The notes: generated by a model from the sequence alone, not told the origin. A stretch of 64,000 nucleotides of DNA from UBA11740 sp033856915 (GCA_033856915.1 JAWVEB010000052.1:28140-92139); one strand, 5' to 3'. Counted from the first letter of the stretch, positions 26,014 through 35,473 are shown. Program-made: numbers and translations.

Positions 26014-26804
26014 AACTCCGACCAGACAAAGGTCCGCCCATCACTACGCATGGTTCGGACAGGCGCGTCATAGACTTCACCGAGCACAGCCTCGGTGAGT
26101 ACTACCTCAGGCTTGCCGCTAGCGATCAAACCCCCGCATTTCATGGCGAAGACCAAATCAGCGGCTGAATCGAGCAGCATCAAGTCATGAGTGATCATCA
26201 GAATGGTGATCCCGCGCTCGTCTCTTAGTTTGCGCAGCGCCCTCGTCAATTGTGTTCGATGCTTTAGATCCAATGCGCTAGCTGGTTCATCGAGCAACAG
26301 CGCGTCCGGCTCCTGCGCCAGAGCACGAGCTACCGTGACCAATTGCCGCTCGCCCCCTGACAACTCTGTAATGTGACGGCCGGCGAGATGTGCAGCATCA
26401 AGCGCGTCGAGTGCAGCCAATGCGATCTGTTCATCGTGTACGCTCTCAAAACGAAACCGGCCGCTATACGGGCTGCGACCAGTCAAGACCACCTCCAGCG
26501 CCGTAAAAGGAAAAACGTTGGAGGTCGATTGAGGGACATACGCGATGCGCTTGGCCCGTTCACGGGGGTGGATGGTTGAGAGTGAAGCGCCATCGAAGAT
26601 CACTTCGCCGCTGCCGGGTGGGAGTAGTCCAGCGAGTAACCGAATGAGGGTTGACTTACCTGATCCGTTCGCACCGATAAGCGCTCCCATTGCACCACGA
26701 GGAAGCGACAATGAAACGTCGACTACCGCCGGCAATGATGAGTATGAGAAGCTCAAGTTACGAGCTTGAATAAGCGGAACGGTAGTCACAGATTCACTTG
26801 GCAT
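26010..26804 (-). CDS. btuD: Corrinoid ABC transporter ATP-binding protein
   Basis: This ATPase of about 264 residues has Walker A GANGSGKST, signature LSGGERQ, Walker B LLLDEPASALD and the switch His in MITHDL. The start at 26804 (MPSESVTTV) overlaps the btuF end by 11 bases. A longer frame from 26858 lies inside btuF and is less likely. Confidence 0.93.
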   Translation of the reverse strand: MPSESVTTVPLIQARNLSFSYSSLPAVVDVSLSLPRGAMGALIGANGSGKSTLIRLLAGLLPPGSGEVIFDGASLSTIHPRERAKRIAYVPQSTSNVFPFTALEVVLTGRSPYSGRFRFESVHDEQIALAALDALDAAHLAGRHITELSGGERQLVTVARALAQEPDALLLDEPASALDLKHRTQLTRALRKLRDERGITILMITHDLMLLDSAADLVFAMKCGGLIASGKPEVVLTEAVLGEVYDAPVRTMRSDGRTFVWSEL

Positions 26805-27708
26805 CAGAAAAACTCTCCGGGTGAAGCGCTCTCGCAAACAGCAACGCGGTATGGCCAACGAACTGACTGGGATGAATCACTGAAGGATCGCGCAGGGGGA
26901 AGATCCTCTTTTCGCGGACGGCGCGCACCTCCGCAAGTTCATTCCACACGGCTATTGGGTCCTCGCCAAAATTCCCTTTCGAGCCCTGGACCATATCGAT
27001 GATCACTTCAGGGTTTAGGGTAAGAACTGCCTCCTTATTGATCTTGCCGTAGCCATGTTCAGCCTGCGGGGCTATAGATTCGCCGCCGGCAATGCTGATG
27101 AGTTCGTCGAGATAACTGCCCTTAGTGGCGGTGTAGAGATCACGGATAGTACCCGGTACCCGGTCGACTACGCAGAGCACCCGAGGGTGTGGGCGATCGC
27201 CAACGGCCTTCCGGACTGCCTCGATCTCGGCCTGTGTCTTAGCAGCTAAATCCGTGGCTTCCTTTTCATGGCCGGTTCCACGCCCGATCTCCACCATTGA
27301 CGCCATGATGTCAGCCAGAGTTTGGCTTTTGACGAACAGAGATCGTACTCCCAGGCCGGTAAGCTTATCTCGGAGAAATGGCTCTTGGGCATCGACGCCG
27401 ATGACGAAATCGGGCTTGAGGGCCATCACCTGCTCCAAGTTGGTCTTGTCCCAACCATTAACCCGAGGTTTGTTCTTCACGTCATCCGGGTACGTACAGA
27501 ACTGTGAAACGGCAATGACTTGTGGCCAGGCGCCGATGCCATAAAGAATCTCGGTCACACTCGGGCTCAGCGAAACGATCCGCTGCGGACGCGGTTCCGT
27601 TCTTGCGCGCTGTTGACCTTGGCGACAACCTGTAAGCAGACAAAGCAAGACGAGCAGCGCCAGAAACAGTGCTGCTGCTTTACCTGGTCGTGTCATTACT
27701 TTAGGCAT
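26794..27708 (-). CDS. btuF: Corrinoid-binding lipoprotein (BtuF-type)
   Basis: This 304-residue substrate-binding protein has a lipoprotein signal (hydrophobic stretch ending LLTGC). The mature part shows RIVSLSPSVTEILYGIGAWP, SQFCTYP and the long-helix fold of class III binding proteins. It delivers corrinoid to BtuCD. The start overlaps the DUF5522-type gene and the end overlaps btuD. Confidence 0.92.
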   Translation of the reverse strand: MPKVMTRPGKAAALFLALLVLLCLLTGCRQGQQRARTEPRPQRIVSLSPSVTEILYGIGAWPQVIAVSQFCTYPDDVKNKPRVNGWDKTNLEQVMALKPDFVIGVDAQEPFLRDKLTGLGVRSLFVKSQTLADIMASMVEIGRGTGHEKEATDLAAKTQAEIEAVRKAVGDRPHPRVLCVVDRVPGTIRDLYTATKGSYLDELISIAGGESIAPQAEHGYGKINKEAVLTLNPEVIIDMVQGSKGNFGEDPIAVWNELAEVRAVREKRIFPLRDPSVIHPSQFVGHTALLFARALHPESFSDAK

Positions 27709-27877
27709 CGGTGCTCCCCTTAGGTAATTCTTCGAACGGACAGTGACGGCAGCCCTGGCCGCAGCAGTAGCCGCGTCGCAGGTGATAACGGGCTGTCAAT
27801 ACCATCAGCCCGTGATCCAGATAGTAGTCCTCGCCTTCAACGAGCGGGACTACTGCACCCGTGCTGCCGTCAGCCAT
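27701..27877 (-). CDS. DUF5522-type small cysteine-rich protein
   Basis: This 58-residue protein contains YYLDHGLMVLTARYHLRRGY, then CCGQGCRHCPF, which I recognise as the DUF5522 signature. The clustered Cys/His suggests a metal site. It starts 3 bases after the btuB stop and overlaps btuF by eight bases, so it is firmly embedded in the B12 uptake operon. Function is unknown. Confidence 0.8.
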   Translation of the reverse strand: MADGSTGAVVPLVEGEDYYLDHGLMVLTARYHLRRGYCCGQGCRHCPFEELPKGSTDA

Positions 27878-27880
27878 CGC

Positions 27881-30322
27881 TTAAAAGCTGAACATCGCCC
27901 CCGCGCGGCCCGTTCGCCCCGGAGTGCGAAACCCACTCTCGAAGTATTCGCGGTCGAACAAATTGTCCACGTAACCGAAGAAACGAAGCGAACGAGATTC
28001 CTTGATTGGTAGTGTGTAGCTGGCGCCAATATCAGCCTTAGCTAATCCACGGAAGCGATAACCACGGCTGACAAATGTTACCGGGTCAAATATTGCTCCG
28101 ATGTAATCGCTCGATGCGGAGAGATCAAAATTAACCAGGAAGCGACGCCCGAAGCGCTGCGTCGCAACGAGTGAGAATTGATGATTGGGGATTACCAGCG
28201 AACGCACCGTGCCGGGTACTTGAGGCGTGCGCTGCTGGGCTTTTGTATAGGTATAAGCGGCTGAAAGATTCAGTGTGCGCGTGGGCGTTGCTGTCAGGCT
28301 CAACTCCGCACCGCGAGCGATCCCGCCATTTGTATTTCGATACCCGCCAAAGCGACCAAACGGATCTGTTGCCGGACTGATCACGCCCGAAAAGTCGAAG
28401 ATGATCACCTCTTGAAGACGCGTGTAGAAGTACGTCGCCGAGGCGCGCAAGCGATTGCGGTACAGCGTCTGGTCAATGCCTGCGTCAAAGGCGACCGAGC
28501 GGTCAGGCCGCAAACGCGGATCGCCAAAGATGGAGTAGCCGAAGCTGCCGAATGACGTGCCGAAACGTTCGAACAGCGACGGCGCGCGATAGCCATTCCC
28601 AACGTGGGCACGCAACTTCGTGCCCGACGAACGGAAAAGATAGGCGATAGAGCCGTCGCCCGTATAAGCCGTCGGCGGAGATTGAAAAGTGATGCCTCGA
28701 TATGGTGCCGATGCTGACGGCGTGAATAGAGGTTGCTGCAGTCGAAAGAATTGTGTGCGAAAGCCAACAGAGATTTGCAGCCGGTCTTCCAGCAACCGCA
28801 ATTGATCCTGAACGAACAGCGCATGACTTCTCTCTGTCACATCAACCGTCGAGTTGTTGGCGGGATTGACTTGAAATGACGGGTTCTTGAAGTTCTCGCT
28901 TTCAAACTCGTAACCGCCGGTGATAAAGTTGACGTGACCCACGCGCGCATCGAAACGCGCATTCAGCGTATGAATCAGGCCATCGAAGTCCGATCTCATA
29001 CTTCCCCCGACTGGTTGAAATCCAACTCCCAGCGGGCCGCTAAGGCTACTACGGTGCGTCGTCAGACCTTGATAGCTAATGCTATATCCGAACCTCTCCG
29101 TTGGACGCTGCGTAAAGATGAGCGCACCTGAGAAGAAGTTTGACTTGCGCAGGTTGTCGGGATCGTTCGCCGCCGGAATGAAGGTTGCGGCCCCCACATT
29201 CAGTTGCGAGGTGGGAACCCCCGCTTCAAATCGGCGCAACTCAGTCAGAGAGAGTGGAATGGCTTCAATGATTCCAGTAGCGGGCAGCTTGCCGATCCCT
29301 TGTGGGCTGTTATTCAGTTGCAATCTGGAACTGGCCGCATAGATACGCCCTGAGAGCGAGGTCGTGGGTGTCAGGCGAAACAGAACCCGGCCTTGTCCGC
29401 TTGTGTTTCGGGCTTCATCCTGACCGTCAACTCCACGTGTGACATTCAGGTGCGACACGCCGGCGCTATAAACAATGCTGTTGCTACGAGAACCTCCCGC
29501 CACCTGACCTCGACCACGAAACAGTCCCAGTCCGCCACCTTCCCCAAGCACGTTGCCATGGATAGGTCCACCGCCTTCATCGGTTACAAGATTGATGACG
29601 CCACCAATTGCGTTCGAGCCATAGAGTGACGAGCCTGACCCGCGCAGAACTTCAACCCGGCTAACATCCGTGACAACCAGGTCCTCCAAAAAACCAGAGG
29701 CATCACCCTGCGTTGCGGCAGCATCGCGAAAACGCAGGCCGTCAATCAACACGGCGGTGTCTTCGTTGCGTAGGCCCCGTGTTTTGATCGAAGTGAACGA
29801 CCCGGGGCCACCAAGCTGCTGCACGCGCAAACCAGGCACTGTCCGCAATGATTCCGCGATCGCCAACTCATCGCGATCATCAATGTCTTGCTTGTCTACA
29901 ACCGTGACCGCCTTTGAAACTTCGTCGACTGACTGAGGAGTGTCGGATGCAGTGACCACAACCGTGCTACGCACGCTTGATAGTTCGAGGGAGATATCGA
30001 GCGTTGCGAGCTTACCTCGCTCTACGGTCACTTGCTGTGCACTTACGGACGCGAATCCTTGCGCTTCTGCCTCTACCAGGTACTCTCCGGGCGCCAATTT
30101 CTCAAAGCGATAGCTGCCCGTTGAATCAGTGGTCGTCGTCAGGCTGGAAGTACGCTCTCGGGAATAAAGTGTCACAGTCGCCCCCGGCAGACTTGCCCCT
30201 TGCGGATCTTTTACGTGGCCCGTGATGATGGTGGTGTCACTCTGAGCCGACGCTGAGTGGGAAAGCACTAATAAGAACCCAAACGCGATCACTATGAGTC
30301 TTCTGCTGTTAATTCTTTTCAT
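27881..30322 (-). CDS. btuB: TonB-dependent outer-membrane receptor, probably for corrinoids (BtuB role)
   Basis: This 813-residue receptor has a signal peptide (cut after SASAQ). A carboxypeptidase-regulatory-like N-terminal domain follows (GHVKDPQGASLPGATVTLYS), then the plug (DTPQSVDEVSKAVTVVDKQD and the RTVPGLRVQQLGGPG region) and a long beta-barrel ending in the aromatic MFSF. The extra N-terminal domain is not found in E. coli BtuB. It is the first gene behind a cobalamin riboswitch and is followed by btuFDC, so vitamin B12 is the likely cargo. Confidence 0.9.
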   Translation of the reverse strand: MKRINSRRLIVIAFGFLLVLSHSASAQSDTTIITGHVKDPQGASLPGATVTLYSRERTSSLTTTTDSTGSYRFEKLAPGEYLVEAEAQGFASVSAQQVTVERGKLATLDISLELSSVRSTVVVTASDTPQSVDEVSKAVTVVDKQDIDDRDELAIAESLRTVPGLRVQQLGGPGSFTSIKTRGLRNEDTAVLIDGLRFRDAAATQGDASGFLEDLVVTDVSRVEVLRGSGSSLYGSNAIGGVINLVTDEGGGPIHGNVLGEGGGLGLFRGRGQVAGGSRSNSIVYSAGVSHLNVTRGVDGQDEARNTSGQGRVLFRLTPTTSLSGRIYAASSRLQLNNSPQGIGKLPATGIIEAIPLSLTELRRFEAGVPTSQLNVGAATFIPAANDPDNLRKSNFFSGALIFTQRPTERFGYSISYQGLTTHRSSLSGPLGVGFQPVGGSMRSDFDGLIHTLNARFDARVGHVNFITGGYEFESENFKNPSFQVNPANNSTVDVTERSHALFVQDQLRLLEDRLQISVGFRTQFFRLQQPLFTPSASAPYRGITFQSPPTAYTGDGSIAYLFRSSGTKLRAHVGNGYRAPSLFERFGTSFGSFGYSIFGDPRLRPDRSVAFDAGIDQTLYRNRLRASATYFYTRLQEVIIFDFSGVISPATDPFGRFGGYRNTNGGIARGAELSLTATPTRTLNLSAAYTYTKAQQRTPQVPGTVRSLVIPNHQFSLVATQRFGRRFLVNFDLSASSDYIGAIFDPVTFVSRGYRFRGLAKADIGASYTLPIKESRSLRFFGYVDNLFDREYFESGFRTPGRTGRAGAMFSF

Positions 30323-30377
30323 GATTCAAGTGTCTCCTTCTCCTCCCCTTCGGAAGAGTGGCAAAGACGCGCTTTTC

Positions 30378-30535
30378 AGAGGCCGGTCTCCTGACTTACG
30401 GCCAAAATGCTGACCTACTCTCCGCGCCTTCCCATCCATCTGGGACAGTGGCTTATTCGTCGCGGATTTCGTTGCCGTTTACAGTTGCGAGGGCAGTGGC
30501 GGCATTACACCGCTCTTCCCGCTCACCTCTAGCGC
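30378..30535 (-). promoter_or_regulatory. Cobalamin riboswitch upstream of btuB operon
   Basis: On the minus strand the leader holds GCCGCCACTGCCCTC, GCCACTGTCCC, GGGAAGGCGCGGAGAGTAGG and the terminal B12-box-like GTCAGGAGACCGGCC, in the order of a class I cobalamin riboswitch. It ends about 55 bases before the btuB start. It is expected to turn off the whole 16-gene operon when adenosylcobalamin is plentiful. Confidence 0.92.
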
Positions 30536-30610
30536 ATCATGGTTGTCAAGAAAAGAGAGTAGCAAAGAATTCAGAACCCTCTTTGTCTTCTCTCGCCAAT
30601 CGAAAAACTT

Positions 30611-32005
30611 CTACCTTCCCGCACACGCGGCAACAAAGCGCGCTGCAAATCGCGGGCACGATCCGAAATGCAAATGTACATAGCTCCCCAACACGCTGCC
30701 GACGGAAAATCCATCTTGTCGTTCGCCCGCCATCGTGCTCACGCGGTAACACCGCTGAATTTGTTCGGGCATGTCGTCAATCACTGAGTAACGAAATTCA
30801 TGTCCGCGCGCTCTCTCGTCTGGCCGTAGCCATCCTGTCTTGTTCATCCCTTCAACTTCCGCATAGCCCAATGCGGCCAGCCGGGGCTGCATTCGGGCAC
30901 GGGTCGGGAATACGCCGACCATCGGAAAGGAATGGCTCTCTTGGTCAACAATAGCTTCCGTCAGATACATCAAGCCGCCACACTCGCCATAGACGGGCTT
31001 GCCGCTTTGAGCGAAACGAGCAACGTCGTCACGCATCGTTTCGTTGGCGGCGAGCGCTGCTGCGTACAACTCCGGATAGCCGCCGCCCAGGTAAAGTCCG
31101 TCAAGACTTTCCGGCAGTCTTTCCTGCTTAATTGGACTGAACTCGACAATCTCAGCACCAGCGTTGACAAGCAAATCAAGGTTGTCCTGGTAGTAGAAAC
31201 AGAATGCGCTATCGCGAGCGATGCCGATTCTCGGTCGTCGATCAAACGGTTGATCTTCTTGCAGAGCTGTGTTTTCTATCTCGACTGGCTGTGATTCGAC
31301 GACAGCTTGCCTCTCTGAACGCTCTCGCGCGAGACGTATTAGCTCGTCGATATCAACTCCCCTCTCAATCCACGAGACAAGCGCATCGAAGCGTGCATCG
31401 TTCAAGACTTCATTGGGCATGAACAATCCCAAATGACGTTCGGGCAGCGCGACAGATTCGTCGGTGGAGAGCCACCCGAGCACGCGTGCACGACAAGTTG
31501 CTTCAACAGACTCACGCAGGTAAGCGAAGTGGCCTGCGCTTGCTACGCGGTTGAAAATGATGCCCGCCACATCAAGCTCTTGGTCGAAGCTCTCATAGCC
31601 GTGGACGATGGCCGCCGCCGAGCGCGCCATCGCCGAAGCATCGACGACTAACAAGACCGGCAGATCCAGCAACTTCGACATTTCCGCGGTGGAACCTTTA
31701 TCGGTCAATGCGTCGCGCCCATCGAAGAGGCCCATCACGCCTTCAACCACACTGAAGTCGGCATCAATTGAAAACCGAGTGAAGGTTCGGAGATTGGCTG
31801 CGGGTTCCAGCATCCAGCCGTCAAGATTCCGGCTAATGCGGCATGCCGCGCGCGTGTGTAGCGTCGGATCAATGAAATCAGGTCCCACCTTGAACGGCTG
31901 CACACGAAGGCCGCGCCGCCTCAGAGCAGCCATTAGAGCAATTGATATGGTAGTTTTCCCGACACCACTATGCGTGCCGGCGATAACTAATGCAGGCGGT
32001 AACAT
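30611..32005 (-). CDS. cobB: Cobyrinate a,c-diamide synthase
   Basis: This 464-residue enzyme (ATG at 32005, GGAG upstream; a TTG at 32038 is also in frame) amidates the a and c side chains. The N-terminal P-loop is AGTHSGVGKTT, followed by KVGPDFIDP and VVEGVMGLFDG. The C-terminal glutaminase has its Cys in YGECGGLMYL and a late His in YVHLHFGS. It forms its own transcription unit with a separate riboswitch upstream and lies just ahead of the btuB leader. Confidence 0.95.
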   Translation of the reverse strand: MLPPALVIAGTHSGVGKTTISIALMAALRRRGLRVQPFKVGPDFIDPTLHTRAACRISRNLDGWMLEPAANLRTFTRFSIDADFSVVEGVMGLFDGRDALTDKGSTAEMSKLLDLPVLLVVDASAMARSAAAIVHGYESFDQELDVAGIIFNRVASAGHFAYLRESVEATCRARVLGWLSTDESVALPERHLGLFMPNEVLNDARFDALVSWIERGVDIDELIRLARERSERQAVVESQPVEIENTALQEDQPFDRRPRIGIARDSAFCFYYQDNLDLLVNAGAEIVEFSPIKQERLPESLDGLYLGGGYPELYAAALAANETMRDDVARFAQSGKPVYGECGGLMYLTEAIVDQESHSFPMVGVFPTRARMQPRLAALGYAEVEGMNKTGWLRPDERARGHEFRYSVIDDMPEQIQRCYRVSTMAGERQDGFSVGSVLGSYVHLHFGSCPRFAARFVAACAGR

Positions 32006-32280
32006 GAGCCGCAGTCTCCGCGCTAACTCGAAATTCAAAAAGACGGAAATGCGACCGGATTACGAGGCAGGAAATTGAGGAATGGATACGAGCGTTGAGT
32101 ATGTACAGCCGAAACAGACACGCCCTCGATCTCCTGTTGCAGAAGATCGAGGGCGTCAAAGAATTATCTGTTTGCTTCTCAGGTAATAGCTAGACCATTA
32201 AAAACTGGCGGAGCTATTACACTGATTAGAGCTCGACGCCACTCGCCCTTTCCCGGAGCGTAAGTGGTCGCTTCCATCTA

Positions 32281-32455
32281 ACAGCAGGCAAGGTTTCCTG
32301 ACTCCCGGCTCGAACGCGTCGCTTCGCGGCCTTCCCAATCTCCGAATGAGACCAGTGACCATCATCATGGAAGCTACGCAATCGCCGGTACACAGTGGCG
32401 GGAACCGTGCGGGCATTAAACCCGCTTCCCTTGTCACCCTCTATGGGCACCTGTG
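32281..32455 (-). promoter_or_regulatory. Cobalamin riboswitch upstream of cobB
   Basis: On the minus strand the leader reads GGGAAGCGGGTTTAATGCCC, GCACGGTTCCCGCCACTGT, then GGGAAGGCCGCGAAGC and GAGTCAGGAAACC, a textbook cobalamin riboswitch. About 275 bases separate its 3' end from the cobB ATG. That stretch (32039-32280) shows no gene and may hold the expression platform. Confidence 0.94.
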
Positions 32456-32719
32456 ACGGTCAACCCAGTATCCTCTCGGATACAGAATTGAAATAGCGAT
32501 CTGATTAAGATTCCAAAGAACAATTACGCGCTGTCTTAGTTTCCTGAAGCGCGAGTGATGGCACTCTATACCTCAGGATGCGGGTCCGTCAAGAGAGTCC
32601 ACAACACTACGTCGGGAACGCGTTGAGTACTCTCCGTCTTTCTTCACCGCGGAATCGATCTAGACTTTTCGGTAACGTCTACTGTACTGGCTACCGTCCC
32701 AAAGAGAGGTTCTGATCCA

Positions 32720-32990
32720 ATCAAACGCTGAAGTCGTGGAGGGTTGCCGGTGGGCAGGCCAGCAGATTTTGAATTGCTGTGGGATTGATACGCGCGAATC
32801 AAGTAGCACGAGACATCTTGAGTTTAACGTCCTGGAGGCTGACAGTTGCGCAGAGAGGATTTGCGGGACGTTCGCGGGACGGTTCTGACGTTTACTAACT
32901 CTTGAAAATTGAGTCTGAGAATTACTTTAGAAAATTGGAGCGGGCGACGGGGATCGAACCCGCAACATCCAGCTTGGGAAGCTGACACTC
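32720..32990 (+). repeat. Right diverged direct repeat of the B12 block
   Basis: This segment resembles 15603-15858 in the same orientation. It begins at GTTGCCGGTGGG, includes CTGACAGTTGCGCAGAGAG, a GCGGGACG pair and TTGAAAATTGAG, and runs into the complete tRNA-Gly. The stretch 32456-32719 between riboswitch and repeat holds nothing I can identify beyond the likely cobB promoter. Confidence 0.75.
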
Positions 32991-33010
32991 TACCATTGAG
33001 TTACGCCCGC
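32936..33010 (-). tRNA. tRNA-Gly (anticodon CCC)
   Basis: This is a complete cloverleaf on the minus strand. The acceptor stem is GCGGGCG/CGCCCGC, the D-arm region is TAACTCAATGGTAGAGT, the anticodon loop is TTCCCAA (anticodon CCC), the T-arm has GGTTCGATCCC, and CCA is encoded. Only its 3' part recurs at 15807-15858. Downstream, 33011-33344 contains no supportable gene. Confidence 0.95.
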
Positions 33011-33344
33011 TCAGTGAAGGAGAAGATTATTTCCTCGTCCATTGAAAGTCAACGGAGGCGGATATGGCGTAGTGCCCTACTTTGCGTTTGCGCCTCTTGA
33101 TTTCACTCCGCGCTCTTGCGCGAAATTCTTTCTCGCTCGAATTGTTTCACGCAAAGGCGCAAAGCAAATACTGCAGGGGCTAGGAAAAATCAAATTAGGA
33201 CACGACCCGAATATGAAACTGGTTCATGTTCAAATCAGGAAGATCGTGATTGCTGGTCGCGCGGACGGCTCGTCCGCCCTGACCGCGAAGCGCGAACGAT
33301 TTCGCGCCCCTGGTTCCGTGCGGACTGGGACTGTCCGCGCTCCT

Positions 33345-33887
33345 TCAACCGGCAAACCGCTTCATTAATTCTTCCCAGCGGCCCTGCGCTTTGAGAATCA
33401 AGTCCGTTACTTCGCGAACCGCGCCGTGGCCGCCCTTCTGTTCGGTGACAAAGTGCGCCGCCTGCTTTGTTTCAAAGGCAGCATCAGCGACGGCGACTGC
33501 AAATTCGACACGGTGCATCACCGGGATATCCGCGAGATCATCCCCGATGTAAGCACACTCATGTAGAGACACATTCGCCAGCGTCAAAATTTCATCGAGC
33601 GCTGCTATTTTGTCCTTGGCGTACTGGCGCACATAAGTCATTTCGAGATCCTGTGCGCGGCGTTCGACGGCGCTGGACGTCCGGCCCGAAATGATTCCCG
33701 TCTTCAATCCAGCCCGATGAAAAAGAGAAATTCCCTGCCCGTCCCGCGCGTGAAAAGTCTTCTGCTCGTCACCGTTTTCCAGCAACTCCAGACGACCGTC
33801 AGTTAGCACTCCATCACAATCCATCAAGAGAAGCTTGATGCGTCGGGCCCGCCGCTCGACTTCCGCGATGTGATGATCTGAGTTCAC
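33345..33887 (-). CDS. kdsC: 3-deoxy-D-manno-octulosonate 8-phosphate phosphatase
   Basis: This 180-residue HAD phosphatase has motif I LLMDCDGVLTDG, motif II around IISGRTS, a Lys in YAKDK and motif IV GDDLADIPVM. The short, cap-less form is typical of KdsC, which releases KDO for lipopolysaccharide. kdsA and kdsB lie at 38110 and 44018 on the same strand. It follows larB by six bases. Confidence 0.93.
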   Translation of the reverse strand: MNSDHHIAEVERRARRIKLLLMDCDGVLTDGRLELLENGDEQKTFHARDGQGISLFHRAGLKTGIISGRTSSAVERRAQDLEMTYVRQYAKDKIAALDEILTLANVSLHECAYIGDDLADIPVMHRVEFAVAVADAAFETKQAAHFVTEQKGGHGAVREVTDLILKAQGRWEELMKRFAG

Positions 33888-33893
33888 TTTGTT

Positions 33894-34664
33894 TCAGGTT
33901 TCCCGATTTTCGGCAACGCCGCGAGTATTGATCAAATGGCCAAGGTAACCTGCGCCAAAACCATTATCGATATTCACGACCGCAATGCCCGGAGCACACG
34001 CATTCAACATAGTCATCAACGCGCTGACACCGCCCAGACCAGTTCCGTAGCCGATGCTGGTCGGCACCGCGATCACCGGCGCCGCCACTAAACCGCCAAC
34101 GATCGTTGGCAAAACGCCGTCCATCCCAGCCACTACCACGATCACATTTGCGGCATTCAATCTATCACGCGCGGCCAGCAGGCGATGCACACCCGCAACG
34201 CCCACGTCGTAGAGTTTCTCGACTCGACTGCCCAGCGCGCTCGCGGTGACGGCGGCCTCTTCAGCGACCGGCACATCGGCGGTTCCGGCACAGACAATCA
34301 GCACCGTGGTTTCGGTTGGCTTGGCGCCGTTCACGCCGATTTGAATGATTCGCGCGTTTTCAAAATAGCTGGCAGCCGGCATGCGCGCGGCTACGGCGTC
34401 ATAAACTTCGCTGGAGGCGCGGGTCGCCAAAATCAGAGAATGCTTCTGTTCGAGTCTCTCCAGTATCTCGACAATCTGATCGACTCTTTTGCCTTCACAA
34501 AACACAACTTCGGGAAAGCCTGTGCGCAGCGCGCGATGATGATCAAGCCGCGCATAACCTAAATTCTCGAACGGCAAATCACGCAGACGATCCAGGGCGC
34601 TTTCGACTGTACGCGTTCCGGCGCGCACTTCGTTTAAGAGATCGCGGAGTAGTTCAGCTTGCAT
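33894..34664 (-). CDS. larB: Nickel-pincer cofactor biosynthesis protein LarB
   Basis: This 256-residue protein has an AIR-carboxylase-like (PurE) C-terminal domain: VAGMDGVLPTIVGGLVAAPV, then IAVPTSIGYGTGLGG. The N-terminal part has ENLGYARLDHHRALRTGFPE. LarB carboxylates and cleaves nicotinate adenine dinucleotide at the start of pincer cofactor synthesis. It overlaps larE by one base (TAATG). No larC or lactate racemase gene is visible. Confidence 0.92.
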   Translation of the reverse strand: MQAELLRDLLNEVRAGTRTVESALDRLRDLPFENLGYARLDHHRALRTGFPEVVFCEGKRVDQIVEILERLEQKHSLILATRASSEVYDAVAARMPAASYFENARIIQIGVNGAKPTETTVLIVCAGTADVPVAEEAAVTASALGSRVEKLYDVGVAGVHRLLAARDRLNAANVIVVVAGMDGVLPTIVGGLVAAPVIAVPTSIGYGTGLGGVSALMTMLNACAPGIAVVNIDNGFGAGYLGHLINTRGVAENRET

Positions 34665-35473
34665 TAGACTTGCGCGGAGAGTGAGTTGGAACTGCCGGTG
34701 CGATAGCCCGCCGGATCTACCACAACCTCCGCGAAACCGAGCGAGTTAAGATGAGCGTTGATCTCGGCTTCCTTCAACTTCAGCAGAGGAAAATCGTTTG
34801 GCTCGACCTCAATTCGCGCGACGGCGCCGTGATGACGAACGCGCACCTGGCCCACACCCAGCCGGCGCAGATAACTTTCGGCCCGATCGACCTGACTCAG
34901 CGCCTGCAAACTGATTGGAGTGCCATGCGGAATACGCGACGACAGGCAAGCGAGGGCCGGCTTATCCCAGGTCGGCAGTCCCATTTCGCGGGACAGCGTG
35001 CGAATCTCAGTCTTGGTCAGGCCAGCGTCAACGAGAGGTGAAATCACACCACGCTCAATCGCGGCTGCCCTCCCGGGACGACGATCCTGGAGGTCATCCT
35101 GATTCAACCCATCAAGCACTGCGCCGACGCCCTCTTCGCTGGCAAAGTCGCTAATCCGCGTATACATTTCAATCTTACAAAAGTAACAACGATTGGCTGC
35201 GTTAGCGAGATAGTTTTCGTCGCGAGTTTCAAACGTCCGCAGCACGACATGCCGCGCGCCAATCCGGCGCGCGAGATCCTGCGCTTCTTCCAACTCGCCG
35301 GCAGGAAGCGATTCACTGAGCGCGGTCACTCCAATCACGCGCTCACTCAACGTTTCGTGTGCGACCTTTAGGACAAAGGTCGAATCGACGCCGCCTGAAA
35401 ACGCCACCACGCACGATCCGACGCTGCGAATTCGCTCACGCAAGACGTTTAGTTTTCTGTTTAGTTCATCCAT
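34664..35473 (-). CDS. larE: ATP-dependent sulfur transferase LarE
   Basis: This 269-residue PP-loop protein has the ATP motif SGGVDSTF (26-33). C176 in ALACLSSR aligns with the sacrificial cysteine of known LarE, and C96/C99 (NRCYFC) form the extra pair found in variants that use a [4Fe-4S] cluster instead. It sulfurates the pincer cofactor precursor. It is coupled to larB. Confidence 0.92.
   Translation of the reverse strand: MDELNRKLNVLRERIRSVGSCVVAFSGGVDSTFVLKVAHETLSERVIGVTALSESLPAGELEEAQDLARRIGARHVVLRTFETRDENYLANAANRCYFCKIEMYTRISDFASEEGVGAVLDGLNQDDLQDRRPGRAAAIERGVISPLVDAGLTKTEIRTLSREMGLPTWDKPALACLSSRIPHGTPISLQALSQVDRAESYLRRLGVGQVRVRHHGAVARIEVEPNDFPLLKLKEAEINAHLNSLGFAEVVVDPAGYRTGSSNSLSAQV

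Noticed and set aside
32909..33100. Open frame reading WSGRRGSNPQHPAWEADTLP
   Set aside because: This is a translation of the antisense of tRNA-Gly, a well-known false protein. The similar frame at 15774-16037 is the same artefact over the tRNA fragment.
33042..33368. Frame of 108 codons after tRNA-Gly
   Set aside because: Contains common intergenic words (CGCAAAGGCGCAAAG) and no protein-like features.
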